This document shows positions 11,265-22,182 of a DNA stretch of 42,030 bases, in pieces. Within the stretch, counting starts at the first letter, position 1, and every line of letters begins with the position of its first letter. Origin of the DNA: Paraburkholderia silviterrae (GTDB lineage Bacteria; Pseudomonadota; Gammaproteobacteria; Burkholderiales; Burkholderiaceae); the NCBI RefSeq assembly GCF_004353915.1, contig NZ_SMRP01000005.1, forward strand, positions 59,189 through 101,218. The letters run 5' to 3'. The notes beneath the pieces are model-generated. The model was not told where the DNA came from. It ran no database searches and saw nothing but the letters and a program-made list of their open reading frames with translations. The translations under genes and the position numbers were made by a program.

Positions 11265-12488
11265 GTGAATCCGCTACTCGACACTCTCCAGCCCTATCCC
11301 TTCGAAAAGCTGCGTGCACTCTTCAAGGACGTCACGCCGAATGCCGGCCTGCGCCACATCAGCTTCGGGATCGGCGAGCCGAAACATCCGACGCCCGCGC
11401 TGATCCGCGACGCCATCGTCGCCTCGCTCGACGGCCTTGCGGCCTATCCGGCCACGGCCGGCAGCCCCGCGCTGCGCGAGGCGATCGCGAAATGGGTGAC
11501 CGAGCGCTACGGCTTGCCCGCCATCGATGCGGCCACGCAAGTGCTGCCCGTGTGCGGCTCGCGCGAGGCGCTCTTCGCGCTCGCCCAGGCGGTCGTGGAC
11601 CCCACAGCGGGCGCCAAAGACCCGGCAAAGCGGCCGATCGTACTCTGTCCGAATCCGTTCTACCAGATCTACGAAGGCGCCGCGCTGCTCGCGGGCGCCG
11701 AGCCGTACTTCGTGAACAGCGATCCGCAGCGCAACTTCGCCTGCGACTACTCGCAGGTGCCTGAAGACGTCTGGGCGCGCACGCAGCTGCTCTACGTATG
11801 CTCGCCGGGTAACCCCACGGGCGCCGTGCTCACGCTCGACGACTGGCGCGAGCTGTTCGCGCTGTCCGATCGCTACGGCTTCGTGATCGCCTCCGACGAG
11901 TGCTACTCGGAAATCTACTTCGACGAATCGCAGCCGCCGCTCGGCGGCCTGGAAGCGGCGCACCAGCTCGGCCGCGGCTTCGAGCGCCTGATCATGCTTT
12001 CGAGCCTCTCGAAGCGCTCGAACGCGCCTGGCATGCGTTCGGGCTTCGTCGCGGGCGATGCGGCGCTGCTCAAGCGCTTTCTGCTCTATCGCACGTACCA
12101 CGGTTCGGCCCTTTCTCCGGTCTGGCAGAGCGCCAGCATCGCCGCCTGGGGCGACGAGGCGCACGTGCGCGAGAACCGCGCGAAGTACGTGCAGAAGTTT
12201 TCGACGGTGACGCCGATGCTCGCCGGCGTGCTCGACGTGAAGCTGCCCGACGCCGCGTTCTATCTCTGGGCCAATGTCGCGAATACTGGCCTTACGGATA
12301 CCGCGTTCGCCCAGCGCCTCTACGCCGACTATAATGTTACGGTTCTGCCGGGCTCGTATCTCGCGCGCGAAGCGCATGGCGCGAATCCCGGCAAAGACTT
12401 CGTCCGCATGGCGCTCGTCGCCGACGTCGAGGAGTGCATCGAGGGCGCGCAGCGCATCGTCGACTTCTGCCGCTCGCTCAAGCAGTAA
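11265..12488 (+). CDS. dapC: Succinyldiaminopimelate aminotransferase DapC
   Basis: PLP enzyme converting N-succinyl-2-amino-6-ketopimelate to N-succinyl-LL-diaminopimelate for lysine and peptidoglycan. The 407-residue product is of class I/II aminotransferase fold: GIGEPKHPTP, CSPGNPTGAVL, SDECYSEIYF and the PLP-lysine motif SSLSKRSNAPG (K250). The start is set at GTG 11265 because the family usually begins with NPLLDTLQPYPFEKLR. An in-frame ATG at 11199 would add 22 residues, and neither start has a clear ribosome site. It is followed 72 nt later by dapD, in a succinylase-pathway cluster. Confidence 0.92.
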   Translation: MNPLLDTLQPYPFEKLRALFKDVTPNAGLRHISFGIGEPKHPTPALIRDAIVASLDGLAAYPATAGSPALREAIAKWVTERYGLPAIDAATQVLPVCGSREALFALAQAVVDPTAGAKDPAKRPIVLCPNPFYQIYEGAALLAGAEPYFVNSDPQRNFACDYSQVPEDVWARTQLLYVCSPGNPTGAVLTLDDWRELFALSDRYGFVIASDECYSEIYFDESQPPLGGLEAAHQLGRGFERLIMLSSLSKRSNAPGMRSGFVAGDAALLKRFLLYRTYHGSALSPVWQSASIAAWGDEAHVRENRAKYVQKFSTVTPMLAGVLDVKLPDAAFYLWANVANTGLTDTAFAQRLYADYNVTVLPGSYLAREAHGANPGKDFVRMALVADVEECIEGAQRIVDFCRSLKQ

Positions 12489-12560
12489 AGCCACCTCCGT
12501 ACGCGCGCCCGTCCCCGGGTGCGCGAGCCACCGCATTTGAACTCACACGAAACCATCACC

Positions 12561-13388
12561 ATGTCGCAACAACTTCAGCAGATCATCGACACCGCCTGGG
12601 ACAACCGCGCCGACTTCTCGCCCAAGTCCGCGCCGAACGACGTGCGCGAAGCCGTCGCCCATGTGATCGCGGAACTCGACCGTGGCGCACTGCGCTGCGC
12701 CGAGAAGAAGGACGGCGACTGGGTCGTCAACCAGTGGGTGAAAAAGGCCGTGCTGCTGTCGTTCCGCCTGGAAGACAATGCGCCGATGGCCGCCGGCGGC
12801 TACTCCCAGTTCTACGACAAGGTGCCCTCGAAGTTCGCCAACTACACGGCTGAAGACTTCGCCGCGGGCGGCTTTCGCGTCGTGCCGCCGGCCATCGCGC
12901 GCCGCGGCTCGTTCATCGCAAAGAACGTCGTGCTGATGCCCTCGTACACCAACATCGGCGCGTATGTCGATGAAGGCACGATGGTCGACACGTGGGCGAC
13001 CGTCGGCTCCTGCGCGCAGATCGGCAAGAACGTGCACCTCTCGGGCGGCGTGGGTATTGGCGGCGTGCTGGAGCCGCTGCAGGCCAACCCCGTCATCATC
13101 GAAGACAACTGCTTCATCGGCGCGCGCTCGGAAGTCGTGGAAGGCGTGATCGTCGAGGAAAACTCGGTCATCTCGATGGGCGTGTATCTCGGCCAGTCGA
13201 CCAAGATCTACGACCGCGAAACCGGCGAGGTTACGTACGGCCGCATCCCGGCGGGCTCGGTCGTCGTGGCCGGCAACCTGCCCTCGAAGGACGGCTCGCA
13301 CAGCCTCTACTGCGCCGTGATCGTCAAGAAGGTGGACGCGAAGACGCGCGCCAAGGTCGGCCTGAACGAGCTGCTGCGAGGCGACTGA
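12561..13388 (+). CDS. dapD: Tetrahydrodipicolinate N-succinyltransferase DapD
   Basis: Transfers succinyl from succinyl-CoA to tetrahydrodipicolinate, the committed step of the succinylase branch of lysine biosynthesis. The 275-residue product has the family's usual length. An N-terminal helical part is followed by a left-handed parallel beta-helix of hexapeptide repeats ([39 protein letters not shown]). The ATG at 12561 is preferred to one at 12519 because [13 protein letters not shown] is the typical N-terminus. The stop TGA shares its last base with the next gene's ATG (TGATG), pointing to coupled translation. Confidence 0.96.
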   Translation: MSQQLQQIIDTAWDNRADFSPKSAPNDVREAVAHVIAELDRGALRCAEKKDGDWVVNQWVKKAVLLSFRLEDNAPMAAGGYSQFYDKVPSKFANYTAEDFAAGGFRVVPPAIARRGSFIAKNVVLMPSYTNIGAYVDEGTMVDTWATVGSCAQIGKNVHLSGGVGIGGVLEPLQANPVIIEDNCFIGARSEVVEGVIVEENSVISMGVYLGQSTKIYDRETGEVTYGRIPAGSVVVAGNLPSKDGSHSLYCAVIVKKVDAKTRAKVGLNELLRGD

Positions 13389-13756
13389 TGGCGAAGGCCG
13401 CAAAGACCGTCGTCGTCTACGGCATTCCGAACTGCGACACCGTGAAGAAGGCCCGCGTGTGGCTCGAAGAGCACGGCGTCGAGTTCGAGTTTCACGACTT
13501 CAAGAAGGCGGGCGTCTCGAACGCGCTGGTTCAGGACTGGCTCAAGGATGTGTCGCTGGATCAGCTCATCAACAAGCGCGGCACGACCTGGCGCGCTCTG
13601 TCCGACGTGCACAAGGCCGAAGCCGACACGACCGCCGGCGCGATCGCGCTGATGATCCACAAGCCGTCGATCATCAAGCGGCCGGTGCTCGCCGTGAACG
13701 GCCGCGTGAAAACGCTGGGTTTTTCCGCCGATCAGTACGAGACGCTGTTCGCCTGA
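13388..13756 (+). CDS. ArsC/Spx-family thioredoxin-fold protein (YffB-like)
   Basis: A 122-residue thioredoxin-fold protein with YGIPNCDTVKKARVWL at the N-terminus, placing a single Cys in the ArsC active-site position, and RPVLAVNGRVKTLGFS near the C-terminus. It resembles E. coli YffB, also next to dapE, rather than a true arsenate reductase. YffB-type proteins have been linked to glutathione-dependent thiol reduction, but the physiological role is not settled. It overlaps dapD by one base, so it is made with the lysine-pathway enzymes. Confidence 0.85.
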   Translation: MAKAAKTVVVYGIPNCDTVKKARVWLEEHGVEFEFHDFKKAGVSNALVQDWLKDVSLDQLINKRGTTWRALSDVHKAEADTTAGAIALMIHKPSIIKRPVLAVNGRVKTLGFSADQYETLFA

Positions 13757-15055
<1,299 letters not shown>

Positions 15056-15096
15056 GCGGCGCCCGAGTCTGCTGGAATCCTGCTGGAGTACAAAAC

Positions 15097-15993
15097 ATGA
15101 CCCATCCGCTAGCCACGACCTTCTCCACCGTGCGCGATCTGCTGCGCTACGGCGTCTCTCGCTTTTCGGCTGCGCAGCTCGCGTTCGGCCACGGCTCGTC
15201 CAACGCCTACGACGAAGCCGCGTACCTGATCCTGCACACGCTGCATCTGCCGCTCGACCTGCTCGATCCGTTTCTCGACGCGCGCCTCGCGCCCGAAGAG
15301 ATCGACAAGGTGCTCGGCGTGATCGAGCGCCGCGCGACCGAACGCGTGCCCGCCGCCTACATCACGCAGGAAGCGTGGATGCACGGCCTGCGCTTTTACG
15401 TCGACGAGCGCGTGATCGTGCCGCGCTCGTTCATCGGCGAGTTGCTCGAAGACGGTCTGCAGCCCTATGTGGAAGACCCAGAGCAAGTGAGCGCAGTGCT
15501 CGAGCTGTGCACGGGCTCGGCGAGCCTCGCGATCCTCGCGGCGCACGCGTTCCCGAACGCCGATGTCGACGCCGTCGATCTCTCGGCGCCCGCGCTCGAA
15601 GTCGCGGCGCGCAATGTGCACGAGCACGGCCTCGACGAGCGCATCTCGCTCTTCGAAGGCGACCTGTACGCGCCGCTGCCCGAGCGCCGCTACGACGTGA
15701 TCATCACGAATCCGCCATACGTGAACGCCGAATCGATGCAGGCGCTGCCGCCCGAATACCGCCACGAGCCCGAGATGGCGCTCGCGGGCGGCGTGGACGG
15801 CATGGACATCGTGCGCCGCATCATCGGCGAAGCGCGCAACTGGCTGACCGACGAGGGCGTGCTCGTGGTCGAGATCGGCAACGAGCGCGCGCACGTGGAA
15901 GCCGCGTTCGGCGGTCTCGAACTCGTCTGGCTCTCGACGAGCGCAGGCGACGACCAGGTGTTCCTGATCCAGGCCGCGGACCTGCCGGCCTGA
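15097..15993 (+). CDS. prmB: Ribosomal protein uL3 N5-glutamine methyltransferase PrmB
   Basis: S-adenosylmethionine-dependent enzyme that methylates a glutamine of ribosomal protein L3. In the 298-residue product, the N-terminal helical domain is followed by VPRSFIGELL, the SAM motif LELCTGSASLAILAA (about 135-149) and the catalytic NPPY (205-208). The VPRSFIGELL stretch and the NPPYVNAE context point to PrmB rather than PrmC. The start has GGAG 8 nt upstream. It lies 41 nt after dapE in the same direction and is probably cotranscribed. Confidence 0.94.
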   Translation: MTHPLATTFSTVRDLLRYGVSRFSAAQLAFGHGSSNAYDEAAYLILHTLHLPLDLLDPFLDARLAPEEIDKVLGVIERRATERVPAAYITQEAWMHGLRFYVDERVIVPRSFIGELLEDGLQPYVEDPEQVSAVLELCTGSASLAILAAHAFPNADVDAVDLSAPALEVAARNVHEHGLDERISLFEGDLYAPLPERRYDVIITNPPYVNAESMQALPPEYRHEPEMALAGGVDGMDIVRRIIGEARNWLTDEGVLVVEIGNERAHVEAAFGGLELVWLSTSAGDDQVFLIQAADLPA

Positions 15994-16078
15994 GCCCGAC
16001 ACTGGCCCGATCCAGGGCCGTAGCCGCCAGCGGCGCTCGAAGGCGCAGCGTGGCGGCGGGCACCCGCGCACACGCACG

Positions 16079-16104
16079 CGCCCACGATTTGCGCAAAGTG
16101 GGCG
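16079..16104. repeat. Inverted repeat enclosing the palindrome TTTGCGCAAA
   Basis: CGCCCAC (16079-16085) and GTGGGCG (16098-16104) flank a 12-nt centre that itself contains the perfect 10-bp palindrome TTTGCGCAAA (16088-16097). There is no T-tract, so it looks more like an operator or mRNA hairpin than a terminator. It lies 138 nt before the cls-like start and 86 nt after prmB. Confidence 0.45.
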
Positions 16105-16241
16105 TGCGAGCCCAATCGCACCGCCCGACAGGGTTCGGTAAGATGGTCGTTTCCCGGCTCACGCGGCATGGACGTTTGGGGGCTCGCCTGGTCAGCGCTC
16201 GCGCCGCGCGCCGCACGCCTTCAGGAGCGTCCCGCGCCTCT

Positions 16242-17705
16242 ATGCGATTCGACTGGTCAACCCTAGGCACCCTGCTCGCGATCATCCATCTGCTCGGCGT
16301 GATCGCGGCGGGCCACGCCATCCTCAACACCCGCACCTCGCAAGGCGCGATCGCCTGGGCCGTCTCGCTCGCGACGATGCCCTACCTCACGCTGATCCCG
16401 TATCTGTTCCTCGGCCGCAGCAAGTTCGAGGGTTACGCGGACGCGCGGCGCGTGCGCAACGAAACACTGCGCACGCGCGCACATGTGCCCGACTGGAGCC
16501 GGTCCGGCGACGCGGCCGACGAGCTCGCCAATACGCGCGACTGGCCAGCCGACGAATTGAGCACGCGCGTGATCCGCACGCTCTCGCACCTGGGCGGCAT
16601 GCCGCTCGTGCCGGGCAACACGGTGCGCACGCTCGTCAACGGCGAAGCCACGTTTTCCGCGATCTTCGACGCCATCGAAGAGGCACGCCATTACGTGATC
16701 GTGCAGTTCTTCATCGTGCGCGCCGACGCGCTCGGCGACATGCTCAAGGAGATCCTGCTCGCCTGCGCCGCGCGCGGCGTGCGCGTGCTGTTCCTCTACG
16801 ACAGCATCGGCAGCTTCGACCTGCCCGCGAGCTACGTGCGCGACCTGCGCGCGGGCGGCATCGAAGTGCATCCGTTCTCGACCAAACGCCGCTTCGTCAA
16901 CCGCTTCCAGCTCAATTTCCGCAACCACCGCAAAATCGTGGTGGTGGACGGCGAGCGCGCCTTCGTTGGCGGCCACAATGTGGGCGTCGAATATCTGGGC
17001 GCGAAGCCGCCCCTCTCGCCGTGGCGCGACACCCACATCGAAGTGCGCGGGCCCGTGGTGGCGAACATCCAGTTCGCCTTCACCGAAGACTGGTACTGGG
17101 TCACCCAGGAGCTGCCGGGCTGCGCGCCGCCGGCACTCAAGCCGCGCGACGGCGACGACATGTACTGCCTCGTCATGCCCACCGGCCCAGCCGATCGGCA
17201 GGAAACATGCTCGCTGTTCTTCGTGGAAGCCATCAACGCTGCGAAAAAGCGCATCTGGATCACCACGCCCTACCTCGTGCCCGACGAAGCCGTGCTCTCG
17301 GCGCTGCGCCTCGCGGCGCTGCGAGGCGTGGACGTACGCATCATGATCCCGAGCCGGCGCGACCACTTCGTGGTGTTCGCGGCTTCGACGCTCTATGCCT
17401 TCGACGCGGTGCGCGCGGGCATCCGCATCTTCCGCTACAAGCCGGGCTTCCTGCACCAGAAGGTCGTGCTGATCGACGACACCGCCGCCGCCATCGGCAG
17501 TGCGAACCTGGACAACCGCTCGTTCCGCCTGAACTTCGAGATCATGGTGCTGACCGTGCATCGAGGCTTTGCATCGGAGGTAGAGGCGATGCTGCTGCGC
17601 GACTTCGAGCACACCTTCGAGATCGACCGCAGCGAATACCGCGACGCCCGCGCGTGGCGCAAGATCGCGATGCATGTCGCCCGCCTCTTCGCGCCGATTC
17701 TGTAG
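16242..17705 (+). CDS. cls: Cardiolipin synthase-type phospholipase D, membrane
   Basis: Probably joins two phosphatidylglycerol molecules into cardiolipin at the inner membrane. The 487-residue product starts with two membrane segments (about 8-28 and 36-57), followed by the PLD domains. HKD motif 1 is HRKIVVVD (H229, K231, D236) and motif 2 is HQKVVLID (H405, K407, D412). This is the ClsA-like layout. The ATG at 16242 is chosen because the membrane segments begin right after it; AGGAG lies 14 nt upstream, a little far. The frame is open well upstream into prmB but that part is out of phase with real coding. Confirming the product would need lipid analysis. Confidence 0.9.
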   Translation: MRFDWSTLGTLLAIIHLLGVIAAGHAILNTRTSQGAIAWAVSLATMPYLTLIPYLFLGRSKFEGYADARRVRNETLRTRAHVPDWSRSGDAADELANTRDWPADELSTRVIRTLSHLGGMPLVPGNTVRTLVNGEATFSAIFDAIEEARHYVIVQFFIVRADALGDMLKEILLACAARGVRVLFLYDSIGSFDLPASYVRDLRAGGIEVHPFSTKRRFVNRFQLNFRNHRKIVVVDGERAFVGGHNVGVEYLGAKPPLSPWRDTHIEVRGPVVANIQFAFTEDWYWVTQELPGCAPPALKPRDGDDMYCLVMPTGPADRQETCSLFFVEAINAAKKRIWITTPYLVPDEAVLSALRLAALRGVDVRIMIPSRRDHFVVFAASTLYAFDAVRAGIRIFRYKPGFLHQKVVLIDDTAAAIGSANLDNRSFRLNFEIMVLTVHRGFASEVEAMLLRDFEHTFEIDRSEYRDARAWRKIAMHVARLFAPIL

Positions 17706-17723
17706 CGCGCCCGCCAGCGGCCC

Positions 17724-18206
17724 TTACAGCAGTGCTTCGATGTCCGCGGCGATGGCATCGGGCTTCGTGGCCGGCGCATAGCGCTTGACGACGTTGCCGT
17801 TGCGGTCCACGAGGAACTTCGTGAAGTTCCATTTGATCCGGCCGATGCCGAGCACCCCCGGCGCCTCGCCCTTGAGCCACTTGTAGAGCGGATGCGCGTT
17901 TGCCCCGTTCACCTCGATCTTCTCGAACAGCGCAAACGTGACGCCGAAATTCTTCTCGCAGAAGGCACCGATCTGCACAGCGTCGCCCGGCTCCTGCTTG
18001 CCGAACTGATTGCACGGAAACCCAAGCACCGCGAGGCCGCGCGCGGCGTACTGCTGGTGCAGCTTCTGCAAGCCTGCGTACTGCGGCGTGAATCCGCATT
18101 CGCTCGCGGTATTGACGATCAGCATGACTTTGCCCGCGTACTGCTCAAGGCTCACCGGCGCGCTGCCACCGAGCGGCTCGGCCGAAAACGAATAAACCGT
18201 CGACAT
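17724..18206 (-). CDS. Glutathione peroxidase (BtuE/thioredoxin-peroxidase type)
   Basis: Reduces peroxides using thioredoxin or glutathione. The 160-residue product has the non-selenium GPx motifs: NTASECGFTPQY with peroxidatic C37, LGFPCNQFG with Q67, and KWNFTKFLVD giving the conserved Trp and Asn. A second Cys at 65 (FPCNQF) and one in the FCEKN segment (resolving-Cys position) suggest the atypical 2-Cys mechanism. The ATG at 18206 has GGGAG 6 nt upstream; earlier in-frame starts precede non-coding sequence. It is divergent from the ABC-F gene and convergent with cls. Confidence 0.93.
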   Translation of the reverse strand: MSTVYSFSAEPLGGSAPVSLEQYAGKVMLIVNTASECGFTPQYAGLQKLHQQYAARGLAVLGFPCNQFGKQEPGDAVQIGAFCEKNFGVTFALFEKIEVNGANAHPLYKWLKGEAPGVLGIGRIKWNFTKFLVDRNGNVVKRYAPATKPDAIAADIEALL

Positions 18207-18270
18207 CTGGCTCTCCCAACGAAAACACCAGTTTACGTGAGAAAACCGGCCCGCCACACCCTGGCCGAAA

Positions 18271-18332
18271 GGACGGCGCCTGGCTTTAGCCGTCCGGCCG
18301 ATGCCGGGCAACCTGCGCGCCCCGGTTAAAAT
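18271..18332 (+). promoter_or_regulatory. Divergent gpx/ABC-F control region with inverted repeat and -10 element
   Basis: GGACGGC (18271-18277) and GCCGTCC (18289-18295) form an inverted repeat with an 11-nt loop. A TTAAAAT -10-like element lies at 18326-18332, 33 nt before the ABC-F GTG start. No clear -35 is seen. Confidence 0.35.
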
Positions 18333-18365
18333 AGCGCTTTACGTTTTATCCGTGCCGGCGCTCTC

Positions 18366-20318
<1,953 letters not shown>

Positions 20319-20470
20319 TGCCTTGCGGGCGGGCGCGACGCGGTTTCGTGTGCGCCGTCTGGTCGGCGCCTTCGCCAGCGCGTTGGTCCGTTGCCTGCCG
20401 CTCGCCTGTCCGTTGCGTGTTCGATGTTGTGCCAGCCGCGTAGTCAGCGTCATTCTCAGGAGCCAAACGA

Positions 20471-21658
20471 GTGTCGATACCCCCCGCACTGCAGGGCCTG
20501 CGCGTTCTCGATCTGACCCGGCTCCTGCCCGGACCTGTGGCCACACTGCGCTTGGCGGAAATGGGCGCCGACGTGCTGAAGATCGAGCCGCCCGGCGCCG
20601 GCGACGCGGCGCGCAACATGATGCAAAGCGCCGAAGACGAAGTCGCGGGCCGACCGGGCGCGTTCTACCGCCTCGTCAACCGCGGCAAGCGCGAGACGCG
20701 TCTGGACCTCAAGTCCGAAGGCGGCCGAGCCGTGTTGCTCGCGCTCGCACGCGACGCCGACGTGTTGGTGGAAAGCTTCCGCCCCGGCGTGATGGAGCGG
20801 CTCGGCCTCGGCTACGAAACGTTGCGGGCGAACAATCCCAAGCTCGTCTACTGCGCAATCACGGGCTATGGCGCGAAGGGCCCGTTCTCCGACCGGGCGG
20901 GCCACGACCTGAACTACATCGCTTATGCGGGCGTGCTCGACCAGATCGCCACGCGCGAGGGCGACCCCGTGCTGCCGAACTTCCAGATCGCCGACCTGCT
21001 CGGCGGCGCGCAGGCGGCGCTCACGCAGATCCTCGCCGCGCTCTGGCAGGTGGCGCGCGGCGGCGAAGGCCGCTTCGTCGACGTCTCGATGGCGCACCAG
21101 GCGCATGCGTACAACGTGATGGCCCAGGTCGCCCTCGCCAACGACGACGCAGCGGCACTCCAGCCCGGCGGTGGCCTGCTCAACGGCGGAGTGCCCTGCT
21201 ACAACCTGTACCGCACCCTGGACGAGCGCTGGCTCGCCGTGGGCGCGCTCGAGCTGAAGTTCTGGCAGGCCTTGTGCACGGCCATCGGCCGCGAGGATTG
21301 GGCCCGGCGGCACTGGAGTCTCGGTCAGGCGCCAGGCGGATCGGACGCGGCGGCGCTCACGCGCGAGTTCGCTGCGCTCATCGCCAGTGAAACGCTGCAG
21401 ACGTGGATCGACCGGCTCGAAGTGATTGACTGTTGTGTTTCGCCCGTCCTCACCCCCGGCGAGGCCGCCAACCACCCGCTTTTCAACCCCGAGGTGCTGC
21501 AAGCGCTGCTGGACGAGGCTGCCGCCCAGCGCGAAGCCGCGACGCGCCGCGCAGCCGGCCAAGGGACGGCTGCGCCGGCCACCGCGCCCGGTGGCAACCC
21601 GACACAGGCCACGCAGCCGCCCGGCAAAAAGCCGTTCAACTATGGTCCTTGGGACTGA
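20471..21658 (+). CDS. CaiB/BaiF family, alpha-methylacyl-CoA racemase-like
   Basis: Class III CoA-transferase fold (VLDLTRLLPGP, GADVLKIEPPG, ESFRPGVMERLGLGY). The 395-residue product keeps the features of alpha-methylacyl-CoA racemase. GHDLNYIA gives H145 and D146, IADLLGG gives D175, and GALELKF gives E261, corresponding to the His, Asp and Glu acid-base residues of that enzyme. Racemisation of 2-methylacyl-CoA is therefore more likely than CoA transfer. The C-terminal 45 residues are Ala/Pro/Gln-rich, probably disordered, and end KKPFNYGPWD. The start is GTG at 20471 with AGGAG 8 nt upstream. Confidence 0.88.
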   Translation: MSIPPALQGLRVLDLTRLLPGPVATLRLAEMGADVLKIEPPGAGDAARNMMQSAEDEVAGRPGAFYRLVNRGKRETRLDLKSEGGRAVLLALARDADVLVESFRPGVMERLGLGYETLRANNPKLVYCAITGYGAKGPFSDRAGHDLNYIAYAGVLDQIATREGDPVLPNFQIADLLGGAQAALTQILAALWQVARGGEGRFVDVSMAHQAHAYNVMAQVALANDDAAALQPGGGLLNGGVPCYNLYRTLDERWLAVGALELKFWQALCTAIGREDWARRHWSLGQAPGGSDAAALTREFAALIASETLQTWIDRLEVIDCCVSPVLTPGEAANHPLFNPEVLQALLDEAAAQREAATRRAAGQGTAAPATAPGGNPTQATQPPGKKPFNYGPWD

Positions 21659-21677
21659 GTGAAACGCAGGAAGACGG

Positions 21678-21753
21678 AAATGGGCGCCTAATGACGCTCC
21701 AACGCGGACACTCCAAAACGGACAGTCCAAAGCGGAGTATCAAGCGCCCATTT
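21678..21753. repeat. Perfect 10-bp inverted repeat around the 14-bp array
   Basis: AAATGGGCGC (21678-21687) is matched by GCGCCCATTT (21744-21753), separated by 56 bp that hold the 14-bp array. The right arm runs into TTTTC, so a long-loop terminator for the racemase-like gene is possible but unusual. Confidence 0.55.
21692..21747. repeat. Four degenerate 14-bp tandem repeats
   Basis: Copies start at 21692, 21706, 21720 and 21734 with approximate unit GGACRSTCCAAARC. Copies 2 and 3 differ at few positions; the outer ones are more diverged. The array lies just after the racemase-like gene and is enclosed by a 10-bp inverted repeat. Confidence 0.6.
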
Positions 21754-21785
21754 TCACGATGACGGGGTGAGGTAAAGGCGCAGGC

Positions 21786-22085
21786 CTAGCGGCGCGGCAA
21801 AGTCTGACGCGGCGAGCGCTCGTCGTCGTAAAGCACATGCTTGCGGCCTTCCACATGATGCGCAATGGTGTTGCGCACCTGCGCCGCCGTGACGTTGCCG
21901 GCCACCACCTGACGCGAAATGCGGCCGTCGCTGTCGATCCACTCGACGATGCGGCAGCTGCTGCCCCAAGGCTGCAAGAGCGGCTCGGAGACCCGGCAGC
22001 CGCGCACGACGACCGAACTGCCGCCGATGGACGATTCAATCTGTTTCAAGTCGCTATCCTTTCCGCTGGATACGGAGTTGAACAT
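21786..22085 (-). CDS. Small conserved protein, DUF2866-like
   Basis: The 99-residue product has a core RGCRVSEPLLQPWG, then RIVEWIDSDGRISRQVVAG and VRNTIAHHVEGRKHVLYDD. It looks like a small protein family confined to Burkholderia relatives (DUF2866); this is recalled by pattern and not searched. There is no signal peptide or membrane segment. The ATG at 22085 lacks a ribosome site. A GTG just before RGCRVSE would give about 73 residues and a better fit to the conserved core. The function is unknown. It lies downstream of radA in the same direction, 97 nt away. Confidence 0.6.
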   Translation of the reverse strand: MFNSVSSGKDSDLKQIESSIGGSSVVVRGCRVSEPLLQPWGSSCRIVEWIDSDGRISRQVVAGNVTAAQVRNTIAHHVEGRKHVLYDDERSPRQTLPRR

Positions 22086-22182
22086 CCGCGCAAGGATAGG
22101 GAAATCGCGAAACGAAAAGGTTACAGTACGTACCAGGGTTGTTACTAATCATTACGCGACAGACCGCGCCGTCGCGCCCGCC

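Noticed and set aside
15375..16241. Upstream extension of the cls frame into prmB
   Set aside because: That part is an out-of-phase reading of prmB; the family N-terminus begins at 16242.
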